From the NCBI GenBank assembly GCA_016858145.1, contig JAEHOE010000038.1, forward strand, positions 248,001 through 312,000: a stretch of DNA of 64,000 nt, read 5' to 3'. Of the stretch, positions 1 to 9,530 are shown piece by piece. Below the pieces are notes generated by a model. The model saw only the letters and a list, made by a program, of their open reading frames with translations. It did no database searches and was not told the DNA's origin. Each line of letters opens with the position of its first letter. Position 1 is the stretch's first letter. Source of the DNA: Edaphochlamys debaryana. Lineage: Eukaryota > Chlorophyta > Chlorophyceae > Chlamydomonadales. The translations under genes were made by a program, and so were the position numbers.

Positions 1-3000
1 AAAACAACGAAGCAACACATAATTGGAAGCGACGAGCTCAAGAGACTCCCCCTCAGCACGCCGGGAGCAGTTGTGGGGAACAAACAAAAGATCGCCCTGA
101 ACCGGTTCACCCTTGCGGTGAGCGCCGCATGCAGCCCACGCCCACACGCACACGACCCAGCCACGTGGAAAGACCACAAGCCACTCCCACTAGACTTAAG
201 ACACGTGCCCCCCCTGGCACCCCTGATGAGCCTACTCGACCCACGTGCCTTCCCATCTGGAGTGCGAGAGCCCCGCCAGCCCCCGACGCAAAGAGGAACC
301 GCGCCAGGCGCACCTGCAGCCGAGGAAGGCGAAGATGGCGACGCCGCCGCCCAGGGTGCGGCGCCAGACCCACAGCAGAATGCCGCTGCACGCGCAGAGG
401 AAGCACAAGAACAACAGCCGAAGCGGCGACGCATTGGGGAAGCCAGACAGGCGGACGCCCCAGACGAGGGACAGGCAGCGGACCACGCAATGCCCCCGGC
501 AGACGCACAAGACGCCGAAGGATGGCACGGGGACCCAATGAATACCCAACCCACCACAGCCGCGCAGGCAAAACGCCGCCGAGACCAGGAGACGCGGATG
601 ACACCTGCGGGGGTCCGCGAGGACGAGGCAGAAACGAACAAAGTCGGGCCAGACGCCCCGGAATACCAGCGATACCAGGCCCTCATGCGCGACTGCAAAA
701 CAAGCGCCCCCGCACTGGGCGGCAAACCCCCACCGCCACGCAGACGATGGCCCCGAGCCTACACAGGCCCCATTGACACAGCCCCCCCGGAAAGAGAGGG
801 AATTGACGAAGAACCACCACCCGAACCCTTACCGGAAGAATGCGTCCTTGAGCCCGCACTTAGCCTCAAGCGCCTCCACGCAGCCAGTAAGGAATGGGTG
901 CGGCGAGGATGGGCACGATGGCGCATCGCCAAAGACCAGATCCTGCGGAACCTGGTCCCACCTGCAAAAGGTGACGCGGTCGCGGCAGCGTGTCAGATCC
1001 TGTACGCACTCCACGACAGAGACAACGACGTGGAAGCAGTACTTGCGGGACCACGCCTGGAGCCACTGGTTGTTGGGCGGAATGCCAGCAAGGCAGCACA
1101 CGCTAGGGGAGAACTGACAACACAGCGCCAATACCTGATTAAATGGGCGCCCATGACCATCTCTGTTGGTGCCATCGCCATGCACCGCGCAATGAAAATC
1201 CTCCCAGAGCGCGTGCACTTCATCCGCAAGGAGCGTGGCCCTGCAGGAGAAGTCACCCTGCAGGAGGAGTACGAACAAAACGTCACGGACCCGTACATGA
1301 GGCACGTAACCTGGAAAGAGATGTGGGTCCCTGAGCACCAGCTGCAAAGCTGCCCCAACTGGGCCTCAGCGCTTGCCGTCCACGAAGCTAATCCCCACGC
1401 AGCACCCGGACGGGATGCCAACCTAACCGACGCGCAAAAGCAAGGGAGATGGGAGGCCCCGGGCGCAGACGCCACTGCCAGAGCCCGGCTGATCTTGGCG
1501 ACCACGGCGATACGCCGAACACCCTGTGACCCATACTCGGACATAGAACCCCCAAAAAAGTTCCTGATCCAGGTGGGCCGCCGGGCTAGGGGCAGTATGG
1601 CGCTAAACCAGTGCGACACTGCCTTCGTGTACAACCCCAGCGGAGGCCTCATTGGCACACTTACCACGGAGCGCCTGGCCTGGCTCCACGGCCAGTACAA
1701 CCAAAGCACCAGGCCTGGACCGCAGCTCGTAGGCCAAGCAGCCGTGGACGCCTTCGCTGAAGACGTGGCGCGACTCACCCTGCACTACAAGGCAGAAACG
1801 CCAGGGGGGAAAATGGCGAAAACGCCACCGGTCAGTCAATGCACGCTGGGTGCCAGCTTGAGCAACGCGCTCTTCGGCGCACTCCACGGCCTGCAACTGC
1901 CTGGGGGGGTTACAGACCGCTTCGCATCGCCCCTGAACTGCAGCCTCCTGGCCACGGCCTATTACAGCTCCAGGCCCGAGGACACCCGCTTTGGAGCCAA
2001 CACAGACGCATACAGTGCGACCATGACGGGCCTGTCCGTGGCACACCCACCACACAACCCCGCTGAGAGCGCAAAGGCCATGGCATGGGCACTCGCCAGC
2101 GCCAGAGCCCAGAAAAGCACGGAGGGCCACCTCACAGCAATCCTTCTGATACTACCATGGAGCAAATCAGGCCCATACACAACATATCTGGCGGACCCAC
2201 AAGTCTACCCCGTAGGGAGGCTCAAGGGAGAAGCCCAGGGACTTACCCAGGGGGTCGGGATGGAAGCTGCTGCCAAGGGAGCCTGCGCAGGGCTACACAT
2301 CCTGCTTGTAGGCAGCCCGGAAGCGGTACTAGCCCTGAACAAAACAGGGCAATGGGGGCGCCTCAGAATGCAGCTCAACGCGCTGGGGGCACAGGACGTG
2401 CCGCGCGGACCACTGCGCAGCCGCGGGACCGCGCCGGGTGGGGGCCAACCGACAGAGCTCCCACGTGAGGCAGCCAGACAAGCTAAATCACTAACACGGA
2501 GACCACCCGGCAAGAGCCAGCTAAACGCAGGCCCCTCGCCGCCCTCACCGCACGGCCGCTGGGCGCAATCCAGCTTCCCAGCACAGCTCCCGCTCCAATA
2601 CGAGCCAGACAGCGTAGTCTGGACCAACGGTAGCCGGTGCACGGTGCAAATGGAGCACAGCGAGCGCACCGCAACTGGCGCGTGCGTCTGGACCCCGGAG
2701 CAGACGCTGCTCATCGACCCCAACGGATCTGGGTACACCAACACTATCACGAGAGCAGAGCTGTCCGCGATACGCGCAGCGGTGGTGCTGGTCGGCAAAA
2801 CGCGGAACAGCCTAACCCTAGCCACAGACTCGCAAGCCTCGCTAGATCTCATGGCAGACGCTGGAGCCACAGCCGCAGCGAGGGGCGAAACGGTCCCCGG
2901 TAACGTGACCACCGTCGTCGACCCAACGAACAACCACCCACACGGCCTTATTTGGTGGTTGGGGATAAGACAGGGGGCCGGTACGGAATACGCCCCAGAC

Positions 3001-3921
3001 CTGAGCAGGGGCCTCAGCCGATACCTGACGGGCTGCAACGGCGGATACACCAACGACACCACGTACTGCCAGCTCTGGAGGGCAGTGACGGAGACGCCGC
3101 CAGGGGGGCAGTGCGCACCCCTGTGCATGCGAACCAGCAACCTGGTCCTCAGCCAAGGATCCCAAGACCCATGGGTGCAAAAGCAGGTGCTACACACACG
3201 ATGGGGGCAGCTGTACTGCCCCAAGCTAGCGGCCCGTTACAAACATGGCGGCGCCGATGGCATGTGCCCGTACTGCGTGGGCCCCGGCGGACAACGCCTA
3301 GAGGGCACCAGCGGCCATATCCTCAGCGGCTGCCAGAACGAGTACATGAAAGGTCAATACATCCTGCGACACGACGCAGCCGTAAAACGGATTGCCGCGT
3401 GCCTCCAAAGTGGAGCCAACGGAGGAGGATACATGAACGCAGGTACAAGCGAAGGCCTCCCAACATACTGCTCGGGCAAGAGACTCCCCAACTGGCTCGC
3501 ACCACAACTACCGAATGGAACACTGGAGAGGATGCGACCAGACATCCTCTTCATTCCCTCGCTACAAGACTGGAAGGGCGGAAGCAAACACGGGCCACGA
3601 AACAAGGCAGCACACCCTATCTACATCATAGAGGTTGGTTACTGTGGGGACCTTAGCCACGCCACGAAAGAAACAGCCAAGACGGAGCAGCACCAAGCCC
3701 TAGCAGCCGCACTCCGAGAGGCTGGCTGGACGGTCCACTACTCACGGGCCACCACAGTCACGCTGGGCCACACCGGCACCATACCCAGCCACCTAAAACC
3801 CCTCCTGGTCGAGCTAGGGGCCACCACAGAGGCCGCCAAAGCCTGCTGCAAGGAACTACACTGGCAGGCCGTACGGGCACTGAGGCCCATCATTCAGACG
3901 TACAGACGCCTAGGGGGTTAG
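1..3921 (+). CDS. Retroelement ORF: chromo-like, PCIF1-like methyltransferase, RNase H and RLE endonuclease regions (5'-partial)
   Basis: The frame is open from base 1, so the true start lies upstream; the first ATG-type start cannot be fixed and GTG at 73 is used only to number residues. In order: a Pro/Ala/Arg-rich N-terminus (about 1-280); a chromodomain-like block (354-425, YLIKW ... W-PEHQL); a region resembling the PCIF1-type methyltransferase fold (about 590-755, with FGANTDAYSATMTG and ILLILPWSKSGPY) where the expected NPPY/F motif reads HPPH (658-661); an RNase H-like domain (about 845-965) with E896 and D919 but Asn852 where the first catalytic Asp is expected; and an RLE-type module with a CCHC knuckle (CPYC at 1065-1068, GHILSGC), RPDI (PD at 1156-1157) and IIEV (E1187). 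No reverse transcriptase is visible in about 1300 codons. Zinc-knuckle and RLE calls are strong; the chromo and methyltransferase calls rest on motif resemblance. Confidence 0.78.
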   Translation, partial: KTTKQHIIGSDELKRLPLSTPGAVVGNKQKIALNRFTLAVSAACSPRPHAHDPATWKDHKPLPLDLRHVPPLAPLMSLLDPRAFPSGVREPRQPPTQRGTAPGAPAAEEGEDGDAAAQGAAPDPQQNAAARAEEAQEQQPKRRRIGEARQADAPDEGQAADHAMPPADAQDAEGWHGDPMNTQPTTAAQAKRRRDQETRMTPAGVREDEAETNKVGPDAPEYQRYQALMRDCKTSAPALGGKPPPPRRRWPRAYTGPIDTAPPEREGIDEEPPPEPLPEECVLEPALSLKRLHAASKEWVRRGWARWRIAKDQILRNLVPPAKGDAVAAACQILYALHDRDNDVEAVLAGPRLEPLVVGRNASKAAHARGELTTQRQYLIKWAPMTISVGAIAMHRAMKILPERVHFIRKERGPAGEVTLQEEYEQNVTDPYMRHVTWKEMWVPEHQLQSCPNWASALAVHEANPHAAPGRDANLTDAQKQGRWEAPGADATARARLILATTAIRRTPCDPYSDIEPPKKFLIQVGRRARGSMALNQCDTAFVYNPSGGLIGTLTTERLAWLHGQYNQSTRPGPQLVGQAAVDAFAEDVARLTLHYKAETPGGKMAKTPPVSQCTLGASLSNALFGALHGLQLPGGVTDRFASPLNCSLLATAYYSSRPEDTRFGANTDAYSATMTGLSVAHPPHNPAESAKAMAWALASARAQKSTEGHLTAILLILPWSKSGPYTTYLADPQVYPVGRLKGEAQGLTQGVGMEAAAKGACAGLHILLVGSPEAVLALNKTGQWGRLRMQLNALGAQDVPRGPLRSRGTAPGGGQPTELPREAARQAKSLTRRPPGKSQLNAGPSPPSPHGRWAQSSFPAQLPLQYEPDSVVWTNGSRCTVQMEHSERTATGACVWTPEQTLLIDPNGSGYTNTITRAELSAIRAAVVLVGKTRNSLTLATDSQASLDLMADAGATAAARGETVPGNVTTVVDPTNNHPHGLIWWLGIRQGAGTEYAPDLSRGLSRYLTGCNGGYTNDTTYCQLWRAVTETPPGGQCAPLCMRTSNLVLSQGSQDPWVQKQVLHTRWGQLYCPKLAARYKHGGADGMCPYCVGPGGQRLEGTSGHILSGCQNEYMKGQYILRHDAAVKRIAACLQSGANGGGYMNAGTSEGLPTYCSGKRLPNWLAPQLPNGTLERMRPDILFIPSLQDWKGGSKHGPRNKAAHPIYIIEVGYCGDLSHATKETAKTEQHQALAAALREAGWTVHYSRATTVTLGHTGTIPSHLKPLLVELGATTEAAKACCKELHWQAVRALRPIIQTYRRLGG

Positions 3922-4027
3922 GGGTAGGGGTACAGCTGTGCCTTCTCTCGGTGATGGCCCACAGGGCCGTCCCCTTAACACACGCCAGGGCCCCCCCGAG
4001 GAAACTCGGGTCCCACCCGGCGTAGAC

Positions 4028-4050
4028 TATTATTATTATTATTATTTTTT
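4028..4050 (+). repeat. TAT-unit 3' tail of the retroelement
   Basis: About six TAT units end in a T run directly after the element's GC-rich 3' UTR. The related insertions at 36407-37225 and 28394-28469 end instead in TATTTC units, so the tail unit differs within the superfamily. Confidence 0.75.
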
Positions 4051-5347
4051 GTACCGGCCGTGCTGGCTTGGAGAGAGAGACTGTACACAGGCTAATGGGC
4101 CGGGGCTGAGGCCGGGGCTAAGGGCGGGTGCGGGTTGGGCAATAGTGCTTGGAAGGGCTGGGAGTTGACTAAGAACTTTCAATATCTTGCGGTCTCCAAC
4201 AACAAGTCCTCACAGTGTGGAGTTTGACTAATAGCGTGGTTGAGGCGTTGGGTGCTGTGCTTGCGTGAGCCTACGTGATGATATGCAGCACTACCTGGTG
4301 GCGTGAACCTGACGGTTTCCGCACGTCAGCAGCGGAAACCAAGGTTTCCTGCGTTCGGCTAAGCAAAGCCTGCCGCCCGGAGGGGCGGGGGAACGAGGGG
4401 TGTTCCAGCGGGTTCGTGCCGTACGGCACCGCATGGCCGCTGGGCGGGAATGTTAGCGGTAGCGCCGCTTGGCGCGGGTACTTTCGCGAGTTTCGTCAGA
4501 TCTGACACCGTCGTGCCTAGCTGTTCCATACCGTTCGGTCCTTGACAGCGACAGCTCGGCGGATCGGGCTCGCCCCACCACCACCCTCGGAAGGACCTCT
4601 TTCCTGCTTGCAGGTACCCTACCGCCTTCGGCGTCAGCCTACCATTGCGGTGCGTGACGCAATGCGGGAAACTTCCAAATCCTTCGTTAAGCTGTGACCG
4701 CAGTGTGAGCTGTAATCTGGCGTGAGGAGGGGTTGTTGGTGCTTTGCATCTCCTTCCATTCCTGTATTCACGTACAGCAGACTGGGTTACGCAAGGTGGT
4801 TAGGGGTAGGGCAAAGGACGGGACCTCCTCCATCCGTTGATCGTTTGGGCCGGACGCGGCCTTGGTGGGATTGTTGTACTGGATGGAGGACAGGAGCTGT
4901 TGTACGTATGATCGGGTGAGAGGTGGAGGCGCAGGCTGGTGAGGTGAGGCGGTAGACGTTGAGGCAGGACATTGGGACCATACTAGGGGACGAGACCCGA
5001 AAGGCAGGCAAGGGCGTCAGGTGGACCCTGGTCTGGCACGTCGAACCGTGGGTCCGCCCAGACTTTGGAGCGCCCCCGCCCCCCACCAGCAGCTGTATAC
5101 GTCGATACTGTGCGTCTGCAGGTCGCAATGGTGGGCGCTGTAGACCGAAAGCGGGGTGCTCGCGGTAGCTGGGACACTTCGGCAAGACGTGTCCGGGCGG
5201 CTTCGCGAGCTGTCCCACCCGCATGTCCCGAATAACAGTCCTTTAATTTGTAGCAACAACCGCCTTGAATATAGCATTAAGCCGCACAACGGTAAACACT
5301 AAAGCAATCCTTCCAGAAGGCTTCAGCGAATAGAGCCGATCACCCCG
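4051..5347. other. Gene-free stretch with two short palindromes; 5' flank of the exchange-factor gene
   Basis: No convincing coding exon was found. A 9-bp perfect inverted repeat with a 9-nt loop lies at 4314-4340 (arms GGTTTCCGC and GCGGAAACC), and a perfect 14-bp palindrome (GTGCCGTACGGCAC) at 4416-4429. The right end must hold the promoter and 5' UTR of the gene starting at 5348, but no clear TATA box was recognised. The origin of the rest is unknown. Confidence 0.5.
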
Positions 5348-8300
5348 ATGAGGGCACCATCGCGCCTCTTAGTGTTCGCGGGGCTGCTAGGATGCTGCGC
5401 CATTCTCGCAGCTGCGGACTTCGGCGCCAACATCGTGGGCGACGTCGGCATTGAGTGAGCCGCGGCGCTTAGCACGTCGGATAAAGAGGTGGAAAGCCTC
5501 TCTGCGCAAGGCTGCGCCGCTGGGTTACGCACGGCGTCCATGTGGGGTGCCTCTCAACCCCGACCCCACCCGCCCTCCACCCCAGACCTCACGGCGAGTT
5601 CGACGAGAACGACCCTCAGTCGATGGAGAGCCTGCTGCATTGGGCCATCTCGAACAGCAACCCCGAGAAGCTGTCAGCGCAGGCGGAGGAGGCAGCGCCG
5701 CTGCAGATGGTCAAGGACCTAAAGGAGCAGCGGCGGCGAGTCAAGGAGGTGTGCGGGGAGACGCGGACAGGAGAAATCCGCTCTGCTGGTGTGCGCAGGC
5801 CTACAATCTGCCAGGATCTCAACGGATTCCGCAAGCCCTCAATGAATGAATTCCCACCCTTTCCGCCTTGGCCTCCACCAGCTTCTGGACCACGTCAGCG
5901 CTCAACCCACGGAGGTGGACATGATGAAGGCAAGTGGGGCCCTGCAAGGCCCGGGGCTGGGGGGCTGGGGCCGTTGGGTGGCGGTCAGTCGGCAGAATCG
6001 GGAAGCCGGAACAAGGTTTGAAATATCTGGAGACTGAGGTTTGAAATATCTGGAGACATGGGGAGCGGAAGAGGTCCAGGTTTGGGGAGAATGTCACCAG
6101 TGAAGCAGGGCGTAAAGCGGCGGCGAGCGTGTGGAAGACGCCGCAGGGCAACACGCGTGGCGCCGTGGCCCTTCCCTCCACCGCCAGCGCACAGCAACAA
6201 CCCACGCCTCCCTGCTCACCTGCGCATCGCCCTCGTGCCGCCTTTCCTCTTTCCCTCTTCGCCCGGGCAGGAGGGCATTGACATCCTCAGGCGCGACGGG
6301 GCCTCGGACACGGAGCTCCTGGCGGCGCTCCAGGCGCTGCAGGTGCTCGTGGAGCCAATCGACAACGCCAACGGTGCGTGCATGTGCTCACCCTATGCCA
6401 GTGGCGAGTAAACCAAAATGAACTGAAGTGGGCTGACCTGTATCACCCGACATACTGTGCACCGTATGTGTATGGCTGACCGCTGTGGCGGTCGTGCCTG
6501 CCCCACCCTGCGGGCTTCTGCTTCACACTTTTTGGGTCTAGTTCTAGCCATCTGGCGGCGGCCTTGTAGCTACCATCGCGCCAACCCATCAATCCCTCGG
6601 CAAGGTCACAGCACCACGTCCCGCCTCCGCATCTGACCCCGCAGACCTTCGCCCGCTTGGCGGCATCAGCCCGGTGGTGGCCGTGCTGACCCGTGGGCCC
6701 GAGCTGGCGGCGGCGGCGGCGCACGTGCTGGGCACCGCCTGCTCCAACAACCCCACCTTCCAACGGGCCCTTATGGCGGCTCACCCAGACATTGTGGGCA
6801 CCCTCCTGCGGGTGAGGCCGTGGGCCGTACGGTATGCCGCGGGCCCTAAGCCGCGGGTCCTAAGCCTTAGGCCGTATGCCGTGGGCCGTATGCCGCATGC
6901 CGTCATTGCCGTGGCCGACGGCCGTGGGTCGCAGGCCGGTCGGGGTGGGCCGCAGCGGCTGGGGCGCAGCCCAGGTCGTCCCCCGGCTCAAGGAGGGACG
7001 GGCGCAGCCGTTTCCTGCAGCTGACTTCGCGCAAAGCGCCTAGCCCTCTACACATGTCAACAAATTGCACCGGCGCTGCTGGCTGCAGGTGTCGGAGAGC
7101 GCCGAAGAGGGCACCGCCGTCAAGGGCATGTACGCCCTGGCGGCGCTGGTGCGGAACCTGCCGGAGATGCGGCGGGCGTTCGTTGACGCAGGCGAGGCCG
7201 CGAGGGAGACACCGGTACCCGCGCGGGCTAGGCGCGGTGCTGGCAATGTGCCCGGTCACAGAGCAGCAGCAGCAGGCTAGCAACGCCACACATATGCCGG
7301 TATCCGCCCACGCAGGCGGCTTCCGGTCTTTGGAGCTGCTGCTGCGGGGCGAGGGCTCCGGAGCCCGCGTGAAGCGCCGCGCGCTGAGCCTGTTCATGGA
7401 CCTGGTGGACACGCAGCCGGCGGCAACGGCGGAGACGCATGGCGGCGCGGAGGGCGAGGGCCTGGCGCCGGGGGAGGTGCAGGTGCGGGTCAGAGCGGAG
7501 CAGAGCGGGCGAGAGCTGGGTGGGCGGGGTGGACGGGGCGGGAAGGGCGCCAGGGGTCCGGAGGGCCTGGTGCCTTGCGAAGGCGCGGCAGTGGGGATCC
7601 CGGACTGCGTAGCCGCCCAGCGTGACTAATGCTCACGACCATCTCGTGCTTACACATGTGTGCAGGCGGGTGACGCAGCGTCGCACGTGCGCCGCATCCA
7701 GCTGGGAGCTGACGGAAGCGAGGTGGGCACTTGGCGCGGCCAGGGCGACACACAAGGGCTGGTGGCCTAGGGCCTCAGCCCTGCTCTTCGAACTTTGCGA
7801 CACGGACCCCCGAGCACAGCCTAGGCACCCCACTCACCACTGGGTGGCCACATGCACATGCACGCGTTCGAGGCCGTCGGCCCCGGCTGTCATCATGACC
7901 ATGACCATGAGCGACAACGAACAAAGGACTTGAAGGAAACGCATCCAGGAACAACACTCGCCACTCGGTGGCCCTTGTCTGCTCCGCAGGGCCAGGACGG
8001 CGCCGTCTCTGGGGCAGCAGCTGATGGGGCGGGGGCGGACCCCACCGCTGCCTGGTCGGCCAACTCGCTGGCCTCCGCCGCCATTGGCAGCGGCCTGCCC
8101 GAGGCGGTGGCCTCCCTGCTGCTGCAGCCCGATCCCGACATGCAGGTGCGACCTTGCTTGGTGCGACTCTCAGTCCTCGCTTACCTGACAGCTCATCGCC
8201 TTACCGCCCCTACTCACACTCCTCTGGCCCTTCCCGTACAGGAGAAGGCGCTGCTAGTGGTGCAGCGGCTCGCCACGGACGCAGTGGCGCGGCGGGTGCT

Positions 8301-8865
8301 GCGAGCCAACGGAGCAGGTGGGCATGTGACAGGGTTTTGCAGGCAGTACTCCGGCAGCAGGCAGTCTTTGTGCGGGCGGGCGACCAACTGCGTGGCTGCG
8401 GCTTGCATCAGTTGCATGTCCGACCACTCATCCGTACTCCTGCTGTCGCTTCCCCCAGACGAGGCGGTTGCGTCGCTCCAAGCTCAGCTGCGAGCGGATG
8501 CTCCGGGGCCCGGAGACGAGGCGGACCCTTACCACGAGTACCTCACAGCCCTGGCTGCACGCGTGGCAGAGCTCTTGGCTGTGGCAGACCCGCCTTCGGC
8601 AGCCGAGGCTTCGGGGAGCGGGGCAGGGCAGGCGGCGGGGGCGGCTGAGGGGCAGGGTGGTGCGGGCGCGGGCAAGGAGGGCGGGTCGTCGAGGCGGTGG
8701 AGGGCGCGGCAGCAGGAGGCGGAGGGGGCGGAGGCGCCGGCGGACATGCTTGCGCTTGGGGGGCCCGGGCTGGGGTCGGGGTCGGGGGCCGCGGCGGTAG
8801 GAGGCGGGGAGCAGTGTGGGTCGGAAGGGGATAGCCAGAAGGGGCAGTGTGCTGCACCAGCATAG
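5348..8865 (+). CDS. Hsp70 nucleotide exchange factor, Fes1/HspBP1/Sil1 type, with signal peptide
   Basis: Eleven exons give 515 aa: 5348-5454, 5586-5748, 5882-5929, 6271-6373, 6645-6811, 7089-7191, 7316-7476, 7666-7722, 7990-8145, 8242-8317, 8459-8865. The protein opens with a hydrophobic signal peptide (LLVFAGLLGCCAILAAA), then the Fes1-type N-terminal signature (MESLLHWAISNSNPEKL) and armadillo-like helices (ELLAALQALQVLVEPIDNAN, GISPVVAVL, GMYALAALVRNLPEMRRAF). Fes1/HspBP1/Sil1 proteins release nucleotide from Hsp70. The signal peptide suggests an ER-lumen Sil1-like role on BiP rather than the cytosolic Fes1 role; this is inference, and no KDEL-type retention signal ends the protein (it ends QCAAPA). 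The last 120 residues are Gly/Ala/Glu-rich and probably disordered. The introns after 5929 and 7191 begin with GC. Confidence 0.85.
6014..6057. repeat. Tandem 21-bp duplication in an intron
   Basis: Two identical 21-bp copies (AGGTTTGAAATATCTGGAGAC at 6014-6034 and 6037-6057) are separated by TG inside the third intron of the exchange-factor gene. Confidence 0.9.
6818..6912. repeat. Degenerate GCCGTATGCCGTGGGCC-type repeats in an intron
   Basis: Short imperfect repeats built from GCCGTATGCCG and GTGGGCCGTA follow one another in the intron 6812-7088. They look like a decaying minisatellite with no coding content. Confidence 0.6.
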
Positions 8866-8943
8866 GCGCATAGTGCTCTTGGTGGATGGTTGGGATGGAA
8901 GGGATGCGAGGGTGCGCGTCGGTGTGCCGGACGGCAGGTCCAT

Positions 8944-8948
8944 TGTAA
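8944..8948 (+). terminator. Poly(A) signal TGTAA for the exchange-factor gene
   Basis: TGTAA, the standard green-algal polyadenylation signal, lies 79 nt after the stop codon at 8863-8865. Confidence 0.6.
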
Positions 8949-9530
8949 GTATCTTTCGCCTTGAATTAAGTTACGTCGCTTGGTATGCCGTGCACTGCAC
9001 ACGAAATGTAGCGGGGCAAGGGTGCGGCCGTGCGGGGCGCCGATGGCACGGGCAGGGCACGGGTCCGCGGGTCGTTCCTTCTCGACAGCCCCCAGGGGAC
9101 CCACGAAGAGCTCTTCGGGCCCCGGTGACACAGCTTTGGTCCACCCAGCCCAAACTCTCATCAAGGCAGCTTGCGAGCGTGGATAACGTGCCGGTGCTCG
9201 CTGGCGCGATCAAGCACCAGTACCAACGCCCTTACAGTCGCGACAGAGAGCATCTTCCACTGCAATTAGAGACACACGCCTAAGACGCCTGCCCTTGAAC
9301 TGCTGCGAGTCGCAAATAGCACATCCCTCGAAGGCAGACCACGAGCTCAGACGAGTGCCCCATCCACTCTATCAGCTTGATTTATGTACTAGCTACCTTG
9401 AGAGCGCTTGCTGCACGTAGCCGAGCCTGTGTCGGAGGCGGGCATTCATCCGCGCGGCCTGCACCGAACGCCAGGCCGCGTCTCGCCTCTTGCTACTACG
9501 GCGGAGACGGAATAGGCGCCCATCTTAGCA
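8949..9530. other. Intergenic stretch before CYB5D1
   Basis: Holds the end of the exchange-factor transcript and the promoter / 5' UTR of CYB5D1. No additional exon, RNA gene or clear TATA box was recognised. Confidence 0.5.

Larger units (their letters stand above)
1..4050 (+). mobile_element. 3' part of a non-LTR (LINE-like) retroelement, 5' end outside window
   Basis: The element comprises the long open frame ending at 3921, a short 3' untranslated stretch and a simple-sequence tail of TAT units at 4028-4050 that runs into a T tract. A 3' UTR followed by a short tandem tail is the usual end of a target-primed (LINE-type) element. The pre-tail motif (a CACGCCAGGG block followed by CCGGCGTAGA) recurs in altered form at the ends of two other insertions in this window (36407-37225 and 28394-28469, both on the minus strand), so all three belong to one superfamily. 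The 5' end is not in the window, so the target-site duplication cannot be defined. Confidence 0.8.

Noticed and set aside
73..75. GTG as start codon of the retroelement ORF
   Set aside because: The same frame is open to base 1 and GTG starts are not expected in a nuclear gene; the real start is outside the window.
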